Position numbers and translations under genes: made by a program. The notes beneath the pieces are model-generated. The model was not told the origin of the DNA, did not search any database, and was given only the letters and a program-made list of their open reading frames with translations. A DNA stretch of 64,000 nt from Priestia taiwanensis (GTDB lineage: Bacteria; Bacillota; Bacilli; Bacillales; Bacillaceae_G), in assembly GCF_014638355.1 (NCBI RefSeq), contig NZ_BMFK01000001.1, positions 1,875,160 to 1,939,159 of the forward strand. The letters are read 5' to 3'. This document shows positions 17,671 through 25,733 of the stretch, piece by piece (the stretch's first letter is position 1; every line of letters begins with the position of its first letter).

Positions 17671-17943
17671 GTTGTATTCCTCCTTTTTCATACCAAACAT
17701 ATACTAGTGATGTGAAAATGTGAATTCATAACGCCTGCCTAATTACCATTATATAACATAAAGCGATTAACTGTCGTTTCCTAACCACTATGTTCAACTT
17801 GCTATCTAAATTGGACAGCCAGGTTACGATAGATGAAAAGAGTAGCTATTGTCTACACATATTTCTTTGATGGGATACTCAAAATAGCATGATGGATGTT
17901 CACAAAGTACATATAAGTCCAACCTCTATCCCATATACATACG
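17671..17943. other. Gene-free stretch
   Basis: About 270 bp upstream of the glycosyltransferase and downstream of the deacetylase. I see no ORF with a ribosome site, no tRNA and no strong repeat; it should hold the glycosyltransferase promoter, which I could not pin down. Confidence 0.4.
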
Positions 17944-17973
17944 AAAAAACACCGCTAGAATTCTAGCGGTGTT
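17944..17973 (-). terminator. Terminator of the deacetylase
   Basis: Perfect 13-bp stem AACACCGCTAGAA / TTCTAGCGGTGTT with no loop bases beyond the centre, followed on the minus strand by TTTT. Overlaps the stop codon. Confidence 0.88.
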
Positions 17974-18724
17974 AATTACCAAAGGGTGGCTCAAAAAACC
18001 ATTTTTTATAGGTAGGATGACTCTTTAATAGCTCCGATACTGTCACGCATTTATATCCTCGTTCCTTTAGCTTCGGTAAGATCATCTTCAGCGCTTGTAC
18101 TGTTGGCGTACGGTCTCCTCCAGCATCATGGAAAAGAATGATGTCTCCGTTCCGAAGATTCGTTAACACTTGTGTTGCCATTGATCCTGCCCCTCGTCCA
18201 GCCCAATCACGCGTATCTTGATGCCATGACCAAAGCACAACCTTATAATTTTTCTCTTCCATCATCTTTACTAACGGCCAACTAATGTTACCAAGAGGTG
18301 GGCGAAATAACTTCAATTCAGGCTCGCCTTCTCGGTAAATAATACGCTCTGTTTTCTCAATTTCTTTTTTCAACTTAGATGTGCTTACCTTTAAAATGTC
18401 AATGTGCGTAAACGTATGATTCCCAACTTCATGTCCATCGGCAATCTCTCGCTTTATAATTTCGGGATGCATTTTCGCATATTCACCAACGACAAAGAAC
18501 GTCGCTTTCGCCTGGTGCTCTTTAAGCACATCTAACACTTGCGACGAGAAAATCGGATCAGGTCCATCGTCAAACGTAATTGCAATAAGCTTTTCCTTCA
18601 TCGGTGCTTCCCATACAACTGGATATCCTCGCTCCAAGTCTTTCCGTTGCAACGATTCTCCCGAAACAACAGGGGCCACACATAACAACCAACTGCAAAT
18701 AAGTACAACATATCGTTTTTTCAT
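17972..18724 (-). CDS. Secreted NodB-type polysaccharide deacetylase
   Basis: A 250-residue exported enzyme of carbohydrate esterase family 4, which removes N-acetyl groups from wall glycans or chitin-like polymers. Signal peptide with cleavage near VVSG at residues 20-22, then the NodB domain: motif 1 TFDDGPD, motif 2 HEVGNHTFTH with two metal histidines, motif 3 RPPLGNIS, motif 4 DTRDW and motif 5 ILFHDAGG. All key residues are present. B. cereus has about ten paralogues; which one this is cannot be settled. Monocistronic. Confidence 0.9.
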   Translation of the reverse strand: MKKRYVVLICSWLLCVAPVVSGESLQRKDLERGYPVVWEAPMKEKLIAITFDDGPDPIFSSQVLDVLKEHQAKATFFVVGEYAKMHPEIIKREIADGHEVGNHTFTHIDILKVSTSKLKKEIEKTERIIYREGEPELKLFRPPLGNISWPLVKMMEEKNYKVVLWSWHQDTRDWAGRGAGSMATQVLTNLRNGDIILFHDAGGDRTPTVQALKMILPKLKERGYKCVTVSELLKSHPTYKKWFFEPPFGN

Positions 18725-18791
18725 CTTATGACGCCTTGCTTTCCTCTATAATACCTTTATCCTTTGCATTCTCTTCGTCCTTCATACACAC

Positions 18792-18823
18792 AAAAACGCC
18801 GAACCTATAGTATAGGCTCGGCA
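18792..18823 (-). terminator. Terminator of the 53-residue gene
   Basis: GCCGAACCTATA pairs with TATAGGCTCGGC; AAAAA on the plus side gives a T run on the minus strand. Confidence 0.82.
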
Positions 18824-18838
18824 CAATTTATCCCACAT

Positions 18839-19000
18839 TTAATCTTTCTCCTGATGGTTCTCCTCTTCTTCTTCGGAATCAATTTGTTGGCGATCCCAGT
18901 AAAAAGAATACGGTGACTTATAATGAGAATCCGAACCACCTGTCCATACAATCACAAGCGTCAACCCGACAAGAAGAAAAAACAATAAAATCCACACCAT
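18839..19000 (-). CDS. Small membrane-anchored acidic-tail protein
   Basis: A 53-residue protein: MVWILLFFLLVGLTLVIVW is one membrane helix, followed by a polar segment with DSHYKSPYSFYWDRQQ and an acidic tail SEEEEENHQEKD. GGAGGGG lies 7 bp before the ATG and the hairpin above follows the stop, so the unit is well formed. Function unknown. Confidence 0.6.
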   Translation of the reverse strand: MVWILLFFLLVGLTLVIVWTGGSDSHYKSPYSFYWDRQQIDSEEEEENHQEKD

Positions 19001-19047
19001 ATTCTTCCCCTCCATATACTATGTATATGCTAAGAAGTGCAGTATTG

Positions 19048-19272
19048 TCATTCTCCTCCGCCTCCTCCGCCGCAGTCGCCACCACTACTGCTACTGCTAT
19101 CACAACTCGCACTGTCACTAGTATGGGAAAAGAAAACTGGTGAAGGAATGTCTGAATCACTTGACTTACTCTTCACTTTTTTCGATGAATACGTTCCATT
19201 TGACCCTTTCACAATTGCTAAAGCAATTAACGCCAACATAACAATGATAACGATGAATGGTATAGCTATCAT
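19048..19272 (-). CDS. Small membrane protein with Ser/Cys/Gly-rich tail
   Basis: A 74-residue protein with one N-terminal helix (AIPFIVIIVMLALIALAIV) and a low-complexity tail of Ser, Cys and Gly ending in GGDCGGGGGGE. GGGAGGG precedes the ATG at 19272; an upstream in-frame ATG lacks a site. Glycine-rich tails with cysteine are seen in several Bacillus envelope proteins of unknown role. It lies 48 bp upstream of the acidic-tail protein on the same strand, so the two may be cotranscribed. Confidence 0.58.
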   Translation of the reverse strand: MIAIPFIVIIVMLALIALAIVKGSNGTYSSKKVKSKSSDSDIPSPVFFSHTSDSASCDSSSSSGGDCGGGGGGE

Positions 19273-19314
19273 TGTATTCCCTCCCTTACAATACAAATTT
19301 TTACCTTATTCTAC

Positions 19315-19352
19315 CAAAAAAGAAGCTTGCAGTACATAGACCGCAAGCTTCT
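19315..19352 (-). terminator. Terminator of the antiporter gene
   Basis: AGAAGCTTGC pairs with GCAAGCTTCT, 12-nt loop, with AAAAAA on the plus side (T run on the minus strand). Confidence 0.78.
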
Positions 19353-19362
19353 TCTTATCTAT

Positions 19363-20532
19363 TTATACAGCTTGTTTATTCGCTGCATCTTCACGTGCTT
19401 TTTTGTCAAAAATAACTTTTAACATTGGTGGCGTTACGATTGTTGTTAAGATAACAACGATAACAACCGACGTGAATAATTCTTGTGGTAATAATTTAGA
19501 ATCTAATCCCATTGTCGCAATGATTAACGCAACTTCACCACGTGATACCATTCCGGCACCAATTGCTAATGATGATGTTTTGCCGAATCCAGTTAAGCGA
19601 GCACCTAGACCGCCACCAACTAGCTTCGTAATGATTGCTACAATTGATAATACAACGATGAACCACATGTTATCCATTACACCGTCAAATGAAATTTGTG
19701 CTCCAACACTTACGAAGAAGATTGGCACGAAAATCGCATAGGCGATTGGCTCTAACTTATGCTCAACATCGTGCTTGTATTTCGTTTGTGAAATTGCGAT
19801 ACCAGCAGCAAACGCTCCGATAATTCCAGCAATACCCATTTGCTCCGCAAAGTATGCAAATGAGAAACAGATAATTAATGCCGCACTAATTAATGATTCT
19901 GTTACATTAAGTGGTGACAATAGGCGTAATACTAACGGTACTACTTTCCAACCTAAGAAGAAAATTGCTGCAAAGAAGATAAATTTCTTCAGAACAATCA
20001 TCGATAAGCTGATGTCCCCAGCCTCACCTAAGAACGTCATTGCAAATGCAAGTGCGATAACAACAAGAATGTCATCAACAATCGCTGCACCAAGCATTGT
20101 TGTACTTTCTTTTGAACCTGATTGACCAAGATCACGTAATGCTTGAACCGAAATACTTACAGACGTTGCTGAAAGTAATAAACCGATGAAAATTGATGTT
20201 TCCATGCTAAGTCCGAAGGCATAAGCTGCTCCTCCACCAAGAAGGAACGGGAAGATGATTCCTCCAACCGCGACAGCAACCGCTGAATTACGATTTTTGT
20301 TTAATTCATCTAAATCAGTCTCAAGACCCGCCATGAACATTAGTAATAGAACACCGATTTGAGCCATTTGTGTTAACATGTCTGATTCTGGAACCCAGTT
20401 TAACATCGCTGGGCCGATGATAATACCTACAATTAATTTTCCTAGTACAGACGGTTGACCAAGACGAACACTTAAGTCACCCGCAAGTTTCGTACATAGC
20501 AAAATGATTGCTAATGTAAAGAAAAAGTACAT
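19363..20532 (-). CDS. GerN/NapA-type Na+/H+ antiporter (CPA2)
   Basis: A 389-residue membrane antiporter of the CPA2/KefB fold with about 12-13 helices. The ion-binding Asp pair is in AAIVDDILVVI; QPSVLGKLIVGIIIGP and GLLLSATSVSISVQALR are family landmarks. Length and sequence style match GerN of B. cereus, a Na+/H+-K+ antiporter needed for inosine-triggered germination, but paralogues such as GerT and NapA exist. No regulatory TrkA domain is attached. GGAGAG lies before the ATG. Monocistronic. Confidence 0.85.
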   Translation of the reverse strand: MYFFFTLAIILLCTKLAGDLSVRLGQPSVLGKLIVGIIIGPAMLNWVPESDMLTQMAQIGVLLLMFMAGLETDLDELNKNRNSAVAVAVGGIIFPFLLGGGAAYAFGLSMETSIFIGLLLSATSVSISVQALRDLGQSGSKESTTMLGAAIVDDILVVIALAFAMTFLGEAGDISLSMIVLKKFIFFAAIFFLGWKVVPLVLRLLSPLNVTESLISAALIICFSFAYFAEQMGIAGIIGAFAAGIAISQTKYKHDVEHKLEPIAYAIFVPIFFVSVGAQISFDGVMDNMWFIVVLSIVAIITKLVGGGLGARLTGFGKTSSLAIGAGMVSRGEVALIIATMGLDSKLLPQELFTSVVIVVILTTIVTPPMLKVIFDKKAREDAANKQAV

Positions 20533-21121
20533 TAGTCATCTCTCCTTTGTCTTGTTAGTTTTGTCTATGTGCAAGCGCATTTATCCATGGAAACCACGCC
20601 CAAAAACATCTTCCACATATTCATTTTTGAATAAAAATGAATAGAATTGCATATTTACACATAACTTAAAGACGAGATTGTCATCGGTTTTTTTAGCACC
20701 TCTTCAAATTATGACAAAATACGCAATTCCCAATATAGTATTCCTACTACTATTCTAATAGATTATGAACATACGTTGCAACCATGAGAAACCTACCATT
20801 ATCATGCCATTCGACAAAAAAAACGTACTTCTTCCTATTAATATAGTACGTAAAAAACATCCAAAATTTATTTAAAAAAAATTTTTTCATGGCTAGTTTT
20901 TACGACACATTCACGCAAAAGTTCATATGAACTCGTGAAAACAAAAAGAAAAAGGGATGTTCATCACGGCAGAAAACGAAAAATGAACATGCCTTTTATC
21001 TTCAAATGAAATTTTTTCACACGATTTTCTTCCCTCTTTATTCTTATGGACGTTATTCACTTTTTATACCGACACGAACTTTTCACTTGCCAAATTTCGG
21101 TAAAGATGCATATAATAATGG
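20533..21121. other. Long AT-rich intergenic region with hairpins
   Basis: About 590 bp without a convincing gene between the antiporter and the PadR operon. It holds three stem-loops. ACGTACT / AGTACGT (20826-20853) has a T run on the minus strand. AGTTCATATGAACT (20920-20933) is a perfect 14-bp palindrome flanked by TTCACG / CGTGAA. ATGTTCAT / ATGAACAT (20957-20990) shares the GTTCAT core. They could be minus-strand terminators or parts of a small RNA; I see no protein frame that they would serve. Confidence 0.45.
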
Positions 21122-21209
21122 TATCTTGCATTACAAGTTACCATTACACGCCACTATCTTGTAAAACAAGATACTTATTTTTCATCACCTATCTTGCTTT
21201 GCAAGATAG
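21122..21209 (+). promoter_or_regulatory. Three phased inverted repeats, probable PadR operators
   Basis: TATCTTGT-AAA-ACAAGATA (21155-21173) and CTATCTTGC-TTT-GCAAGATAG (21189-21209) are perfect; TATCTTG-N5-CAAGTTA (21122-21140) has one mismatch. Centres fall at 21131, 21164 and 21199, so 33 and 35 bp apart, about three helical turns. The last repeat touches the ribosome binding site of the padR gene. Autoregulation is inferred. Confidence 0.7.
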
Positions 21210-21222
21210 AAAGGAGATCATC

Positions 21223-21549
21223 ATGTCTTCTAGTCAAATGTTAAAAGGAATATTAGAAGGCTGCTTACTTGCCGTTATCGCAGAAGGTGAAACGTATGGC
21301 TATGAGATGACAGAGAAATTATCTCTGTATGGATTCTCGATGGTAAGTGAAGGCAGCATTTATCCACTACTCATGCGGATGCAAAAAGACGAACTAGTCT
21401 CTACGACAATGAAAGCATCGCCAAGTGGACCAAAGCGCAAATATTATTCACTGACAGACAAAGGTCATGAAGAACTGCGCGAATTCATAACGAGATGGGA
21501 TGCATTATCAACGAGTGTCGGCAAATTACTCGCGAAACATCGAGAATAA
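21223..21549 (+). CDS. PadR-family transcriptional regulator
   Basis: A 108-residue winged-helix regulator of the short PadR type. MLKGILEGCLLAVIAEGETY starts the helix-turn-helix; SEGSIYPLLMRMQKDELV is the recognition helix, and KRKYYSLTDKGHEEL the wing. The start at 21223 follows AAAGGAGA; an upstream in-frame ATG would run through the operators. It is the first gene of an operon with HAAS-domain membrane proteins, a known genomic pairing. Three phased operator-like repeats upstream suggest that it represses its own operon. Confidence 0.87.
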   Translation: MSSSQMLKGILEGCLLAVIAEGETYGYEMTEKLSLYGFSMVSEGSIYPLLMRMQKDELVSTTMKASPSGPKRKYYSLTDKGHEELREFITRWDALSTSVGKLLAKHRE

Positions 21550-21575
21550 CGACTAGAACAAAGGGGGAACTATTC

Positions 21576-22253
21576 ATGAATCCACAACAGTTAATTGAAA
21601 TGAATAATGAAAAACGTGAATTGTTAACAGAAGAAAATGAACGAATCTACAGTAATATGCTTGTGTACATCAGAATGGCTAGTATCGCTGAACATCATGT
21701 TGAAGAAGTGTTAATAGACGTACTTGACCATCTACTTGATGCACAAGAGTACGGTGAAACAGCTTATGATGTATTTGGAAAAAATCCAAAAGAATATTGC
21801 GATGAGTTGATTGAGGCACTGCCTAAGTATACATTATGGCAGGAAATATATGCATATCGATTTATTCCTTATCTCTTGCTTTGTATTACCTTTTCCCTTG
21901 AAGTCATTTCTGTTGTTATTGCTCGTATTTTTGAGCATCCAAGAGAAGAAGTTCAAACCTTTATTATCAATCCATTAGGTATCTTATGTGAATTTTTCTT
22001 CGTCTTCTTGCTTCTTGTTTTAGCACAAAAATATATACGAAAATCTGCATTCAAGCAAGATAAAGAAACCATTCGCTCTCTTTTCTTACCGTGGCTTATT
22101 ACAAGCATCATAATAGGGTGTGTCATTGGTGGGAACATTTTATTTAAAAAGCTCGGCTGGTTGACCTTCTCAGTTCCATTAGGGCTTGGGATTCTGCTAA
22201 GTATCTTGTCATACGCATTATATAAAATTTCGTTCAATAGGCGAGAAAAATAA
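21576..22253 (+). CDS. HAAS-domain membrane protein
   Basis: A 225-residue protein. The N-terminal HAAS-like alpha-helical domain (about residues 25-90: EEVLIDVLDHLLDAQEYGE...DVFGKNPKEYCDELIEALP) is followed by four transmembrane helices (residues about 97-115, 128-148, 170-190, 195-215). HAAS proteins are found next to PadR regulators and are thought to act as membrane sensors or partners; no enzyme activity is known. It starts 26 bp after padR with AGGGGG upstream. Related copies follow downstream, two of them broken. Confidence 0.78.
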   Translation: MNPQQLIEMNNEKRELLTEENERIYSNMLVYIRMASIAEHHVEEVLIDVLDHLLDAQEYGETAYDVFGKNPKEYCDELIEALPKYTLWQEIYAYRFIPYLLLCITFSLEVISVVIARIFEHPREEVQTFIINPLGILCEFFFVFLLLVLAQKYIRKSAFKQDKETIRSLFLPWLITSIIIGCVIGGNILFKKLGWLTFSVPLGLGILLSILSYALYKISFNRREK

Positions 22254-22275
22254 TAGGATATAGCAATAAACATAT

Positions 22276-22349
22276 ATGAAATAAGCCTACTCAATCGCGA
22301 AAACGTGCTCACAAAAAAAGCGGTATACGAGCAAATGATTCTCTCGTAG
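22276..22349 (+). pseudogene. N-terminal fragment of a HAAS-domain gene
   Basis: The frame from 22276 reads EISLLNRENVLTKKAVYEQM before a TAG at 22347. It matches the start of the next copy (KLSLLNREQRA...EEIYEQML type) and of the intact gene upstream. No further homology follows, so this is the stub of a deleted copy. Confidence 0.55.
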
Positions 22350-22378
22350 CACTACTACGATGTAAAGGAGAGATGATA

Positions 22379-23054
22379 ATGAATGAATGAAAGCTAAGTC
22401 TACTTAACCGTGAACAACGGGCATAATTAACCGAAGAAAACAAAGAAATATATGAACAAATGTTGTAGTATGTACGAGCTGCAAATCTTATTGATTATCA
22501 TTCAGAGGAAGTGCTAATGGATGTACTTGATCACCTCCTTGAAGCACAGAAGAATGGAAAAACAGCTTTTAATGTAGTTGGAAAAGAGCCAAAAAAATAC
22601 TGTGATGAGCTTATCGAGGCACTTCCAAAACCAACTTTTTGGCAGCGAGTAAATGATTCCTTGTTTGTATATATGTTTATGCTTTCTTTTATTCTTATCG
22701 TCGATACGATTGTATCCTTCTTCCTTAATCAAGCTGAAACAAATGCACAAACGTTTATCGTCAACCCATTAGGTATTCTCTTAATTATACTTCTTGCATC
22801 GATTATGCTTTTTCTATCGCCAAAACATTCACGAAAAACAGCTGTCATGAAGAAAAGACTTGGTTCACAGCTCTTCAACGGAGCATTATTCGTTCTGTAC
22901 TGGATACTTGGTACAGCTACGACAAAAGGATATTTGGCATTAAAAAAAAGCGGAAGTACTAACTATCGCTACACCAATCTGGTTGGGAATCGTAGTAGGC
23001 ATTATATTTGGTATCTTATATAAGCTTTTATCTACTAATAAAAGGTTAGCTTAA
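22379..23054 (+). pseudogene. HAAS-domain membrane protein, broken copy
   Basis: Paralogue of the 225-residue HAAS protein. The frame from ATG 22379 has stops TGA (22388), TAA (22424) and TAG (22466), after which it stays open with the clear HAAS stretch SEEVLMDVLDHLLEAQKNGK and membrane helices. Near an eight-A run at 22942-22949 the frame shifts; the true C-terminus (PIWLGIVVGIIFGILYKLL) continues in another frame to a stop at 23052. Three stops plus one frameshift mean it is not functional as one protein. A part from 22511 on could still be translated. Confidence 0.8.
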
Positions 23055-23066
23055 GGAGGCACACAC

Positions 23067-23816
23067 ATGAAACTATCGAAAGAAGGCGAATTATTCATTT
23101 GTGACCTAAGTGGCTACTTGCTCACAAAAGGCGTTAGTGACAAACAACGACTAGAATTCATCGAAGAAGCGGAAGCCCATCTTCTTGAAGCAGAGGCAAA
23201 TGGAAAAACAGTACAAGACGTATTTGGCGAACACCCAAAGCAATATGCGGATGAACTTTCCCGGGAAATGAATGTCGAAAAAGGGTGGATATATTATCTC
23301 CCACTTGTCTTCTTCAGCTTTGTTGCGTATACATTAATGACTCCTGCTATACGCGGGGAATTAAGCTTCTCGCTGCTTGGCATTATTGGATATCCAGTGA
23401 TATTCGTCGTAAATAGTATCCTACTTATAATCGGTGTCCGTACATCTTCGTTCCGCTCAAAATGGAAAGGCTTTGCTATTCTATACCTTTTCCTTTTTGT
23501 TACATGTATCACGACACTTATTGTCGCTTTAGTAGACCGCTTCATCATGGAGCCAATTATCGTTGTTGACGGAGCATACCGCTGGCTAGTTGTTGCTAGT
23601 TGTCTCCTTTTCTTTACACTTGTAGCATGGAAAGAAAAGAGCTGGATATGGATTGGCGTACCGCTTATCTTAACAGGACCTAAAATCATCTTAGAAGTAA
23701 TCGGTATACAAGGTGAAGCATCCCTTCTCATCGAATCCGTTACGACATTCGGTCTACTCGCTATCTTGTTCCTATATGACAGCAAAAGATCACCAAAAGA
23801 AGTAAGTAACGCCTAG
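23067..23816 (+). CDS. HAAS-domain membrane protein
   Basis: A 249-residue protein with the HAAS domain at residues 1-70 (SDKQRLEFIEEAEAHLLEAE, DVFGEHPKQYADELSREM) and five to six transmembrane helices (about 77-92, 100-122, 132-154, 172-186, 192-205, 220-238). TAAGGAGG precedes the ATG. Same operon as padR; the longest and most divergent of the local HAAS family. Likely effector or sensor partner of PadR control; function unknown. Confidence 0.75.
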   Translation: MKLSKEGELFICDLSGYLLTKGVSDKQRLEFIEEAEAHLLEAEANGKTVQDVFGEHPKQYADELSREMNVEKGWIYYLPLVFFSFVAYTLMTPAIRGELSFSLLGIIGYPVIFVVNSILLIIGVRTSSFRSKWKGFAILYLFLFVTCITTLIVALVDRFIMEPIIVVDGAYRWLVVASCLLFFTLVAWKEKSWIWIGVPLILTGPKIILEVIGIQGEASLLIESVTTFGLLAILFLYDSKRSPKEVSNA

Positions 23817-23859
23817 TGCAATGCTTGCTTCTTTTGGTATATCAGTGCTTTTTTCTTCC

Positions 23860-24576
23860 TTAACGAACAATCTCCGCTACTATTTTATATGGATCTATCC
23901 TATATGCACGGTACACGTTCTTCTTTCCTAGCAAGCCATCTTCTATTCTTCCTCTTATACCAGGACGAGGCATATACTCAGCGATATTGTCCATCGTTAG
24001 TGGTATGAACGCTGCTTCTTCGATTTCTTCTGGCTGAATAGTAATCTCACAGCTCTTACACGTCGCATAGAACATGATGATATAGACGCTTCGTTCCACT
24101 ACTTGGTAGACACCAATCATCTCTCCAACTTCTATGTCAACACCTGTCTCCTCTTTCACTTCACGGCGGAATGCTTCTTCAAGTGTCTCGCCACGCTCGA
24201 CTTGCCCGCCTGGCGCTTCCCACGAATCGTTACGCTTTTTCACTTTGACAAGTAACACTTCGCCTTGCTCATTTCGAATAAGTCCAGTCACGGCGACCGT
24301 ATGGGTTGGAGGGTGATATGCTCCTGTTGATTCTAACATCTCTTCTTTCTGTTCTATGTACAAATTAGAAGGAACATCATATTTACCCCGCTCATACGCT
24401 TCTTTACTTATGTATTGCCATATTTCTGTTATTTCTCTTTTATCAGCTGTTACCCATCTCCCAATTAACCACGCACCTTGTTTGATGCTGTTTGGCAACA
24501 CATACGTATGAAAAAATGCATGACATGCCTCATACATATCTGGATTTATTTCATATGTTTTGCGTACATGAATCAT
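23860..24576 (-). CDS. Nudix hydrolase with N-terminal ABM-like domain
   Basis: A 238-residue two-domain protein. Residues 1-85 (YEINPDMYEACHAFFHTYVL, GRWVTADKREITEIWQY) look like a dimeric alpha-beta barrel (ABM/NIPSNAP-like) module. Residues 93-215 are a Nudix domain with an intact box, GQVERGETLEEAFRREVKEE followed by TGV, so it should hydrolyse a nucleoside diphosphate derivative. Its ATG overlaps the upstream paralogue by 4 bp, so they are cotranslated. Substrate unknown. Confidence 0.85.
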   Translation of the reverse strand: MIHVRKTYEINPDMYEACHAFFHTYVLPNSIKQGAWLIGRWVTADKREITEIWQYISKEAYERGKYDVPSNLYIEQKEEMLESTGAYHPPTHTVAVTGLIRNEQGEVLLVKVKKRNDSWEAPGGQVERGETLEEAFRREVKEETGVDIEVGEMIGVYQVVERSVYIIMFYATCKSCEITIQPEEIEEAAFIPLTMDNIAEYMPRPGIRGRIEDGLLGKKNVYRAYRIDPYKIVAEIVR

Positions 24577-25298
24577 CCTCTTTCGCCCCCTACTACAGTT
24601 TTATACGGTTGCAGTGTAAATGCTTCGTACACATTATTTCTCCCCTGCAAAGCATCCTCTGTTCGTTTCCTCATATGTGGCCTAGTAATATACGAAGCAA
24701 TATTATCAATTGTTAATGGTACAAATGCTGCTTCTTTTATTTCTTCTGGTTGAATTGCAATCTCGCCTCCTACGTACGTTGCTTGGAACAAGATAGAATA
24801 CAAGCCCATCGTCATATTTTGATAGACGCCAATCATTTCCCCTACTGCAATATCAACACCCGTTTCTTCTTTTACTTCTCGGCGAAGTGCTTCCTCCAAC
24901 GTTTCACCACGCTCCACTTGTCCACCTGGCGTTTCCCATGTATCACTACGGTTATTAACTTGTACAAGTAATACTTCGCCTTGTTCATTTCGAATAAGCC
25001 CACTCACGGCGACAATATGTGTTGGATATGCATAATTGTCTGTCGATTCGAGAAATTCTTCCTTCATACTCCGGTACAAACTACGTTCTTCTTCCGCATA
25101 TGGATGTTCCGTACGTTCATACACTTCGTGACTCGTATATTCCCATATAACCGTAATTTCTGTCTTATCTGCTGTTACCCACCTGCCTACTAACGTAGCA
25201 CCTTGTGTGAATTGATTTGGTAATACATATGTATGAAAAAATACCGTACATGCCTCGTACATTTCTGGAGTTATCTCATATGTTTGTCGTTTATACAT
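24573..25298 (-). CDS. Nudix hydrolase with N-terminal ABM-like domain (paralogue)
   Basis: A 241-residue paralogue of the next gene with the same layout: N-terminal YEITPEMYEACTVFFHTYVL and GRWVTADKTEITVIWEY, then VAVSGLIRNEQGEVLLVQV and the Nudix box GQVERGETLEEALRREVKEE. All catalytic Glu are present. I place the start at the second of two adjacent ATG codons (25298), 7 bp after GGGAGGGGG; the first (25301) is only 4 bp away. The two genes arose by tandem duplication and overlap by 4 bp. Confidence 0.83.
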   Translation of the reverse strand: MYKRQTYEITPEMYEACTVFFHTYVLPNQFTQGATLVGRWVTADKTEITVIWEYTSHEVYERTEHPYAEEERSLYRSMKEEFLESTDNYAYPTHIVAVSGLIRNEQGEVLLVQVNNRSDTWETPGGQVERGETLEEALRREVKEETGVDIAVGEMIGVYQNMTMGLYSILFQATYVGGEIAIQPEEIKEAAFVPLTIDNIASYITRPHMRKRTEDALQGRNNVYEAFTLQPYKTVVGGERG

Positions 25299-25340
25299 CA
25301 TACATCCCCCTCCCAATTCCTGTATATTTCGACAAAATAT

Positions 25341-25377
25341 AAAAAATACCTTCACCCAAACTGGATGAAGGTATTTC
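25341..25377 (-). terminator. Terminator of the coiled-coil membrane gene
   Basis: AAATACCTTCA pairs with TGAAGGTATTT; AAAAAA on the plus side gives the minus-strand T run. Confidence 0.82.
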
Positions 25378-25380
25378 TAT

Positions 25381-25662
25381 TCATGATGACTGCATTTTAT
25401 CAAGTCTTCGCTGCAATTTATCTAGTTGCTCCTGCATCGATTTCATTTGAATCTCTGTTGCTTTATCTATTTCTTTTTGCTCTGTTTGTTCTTCGATGGC
25501 TTCATCAATTTCTAATCTTGCTGCATATACTTCCATTGCGTATCCTATTGCAATAATAATGTCAGCTATTAACGCAATTTTTAAACTTGGGACGATGGTT
25601 ATCTCATTTTCTCCATTTATTTGTTCATTTAAGGACGTTCTAGATGGCGTCTTTTTCTTCAC
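25381..25662 (-). CDS. Membrane protein with coiled-coil tail
   Basis: A 93-residue protein: a short basic N-terminus, one membrane helix (PSLKIALIADIIIAIGYAM) and a long charged coiled coil (EIQMKSMQEQLDKLQRRLDK). The start is uncertain; AGGTGG lies just before two GTG codons, and the second (25662) has the better spacing, whereas an ATG 10 codons upstream has no site. Downstream of the ABC exporter, same strand, 70 bp away. Function unknown. Confidence 0.6.
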   Translation of the reverse strand: MKKKTPSRTSLNEQINGENEITIVPSLKIALIADIIIAIGYAMEVYAARLEIDEAIEEQTEQKEIDKATEIQMKSMQEQLDKLQRRLDKMQSS

Positions 25663-25733
25663 CACATTCCACCTACTTGTTTTTTCTATCACTTTATTCA
25701 GTAGGCGTTGTCCTGTTGCACCTATCCTCGTTT

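Noticed and set aside
18912-19339. Plus-strand Pro/Thr/Ser-rich frames over the small membrane genes
   Set aside because: They are reverse images of the Gly/Ser-rich minus-strand tail, without ribosome sites.
23294-23785. 163-codon open frame opposite the HAAS gene
   Set aside because: Mirror of the coding bias of the plus-strand gene; no start signal and no recognisable domain.
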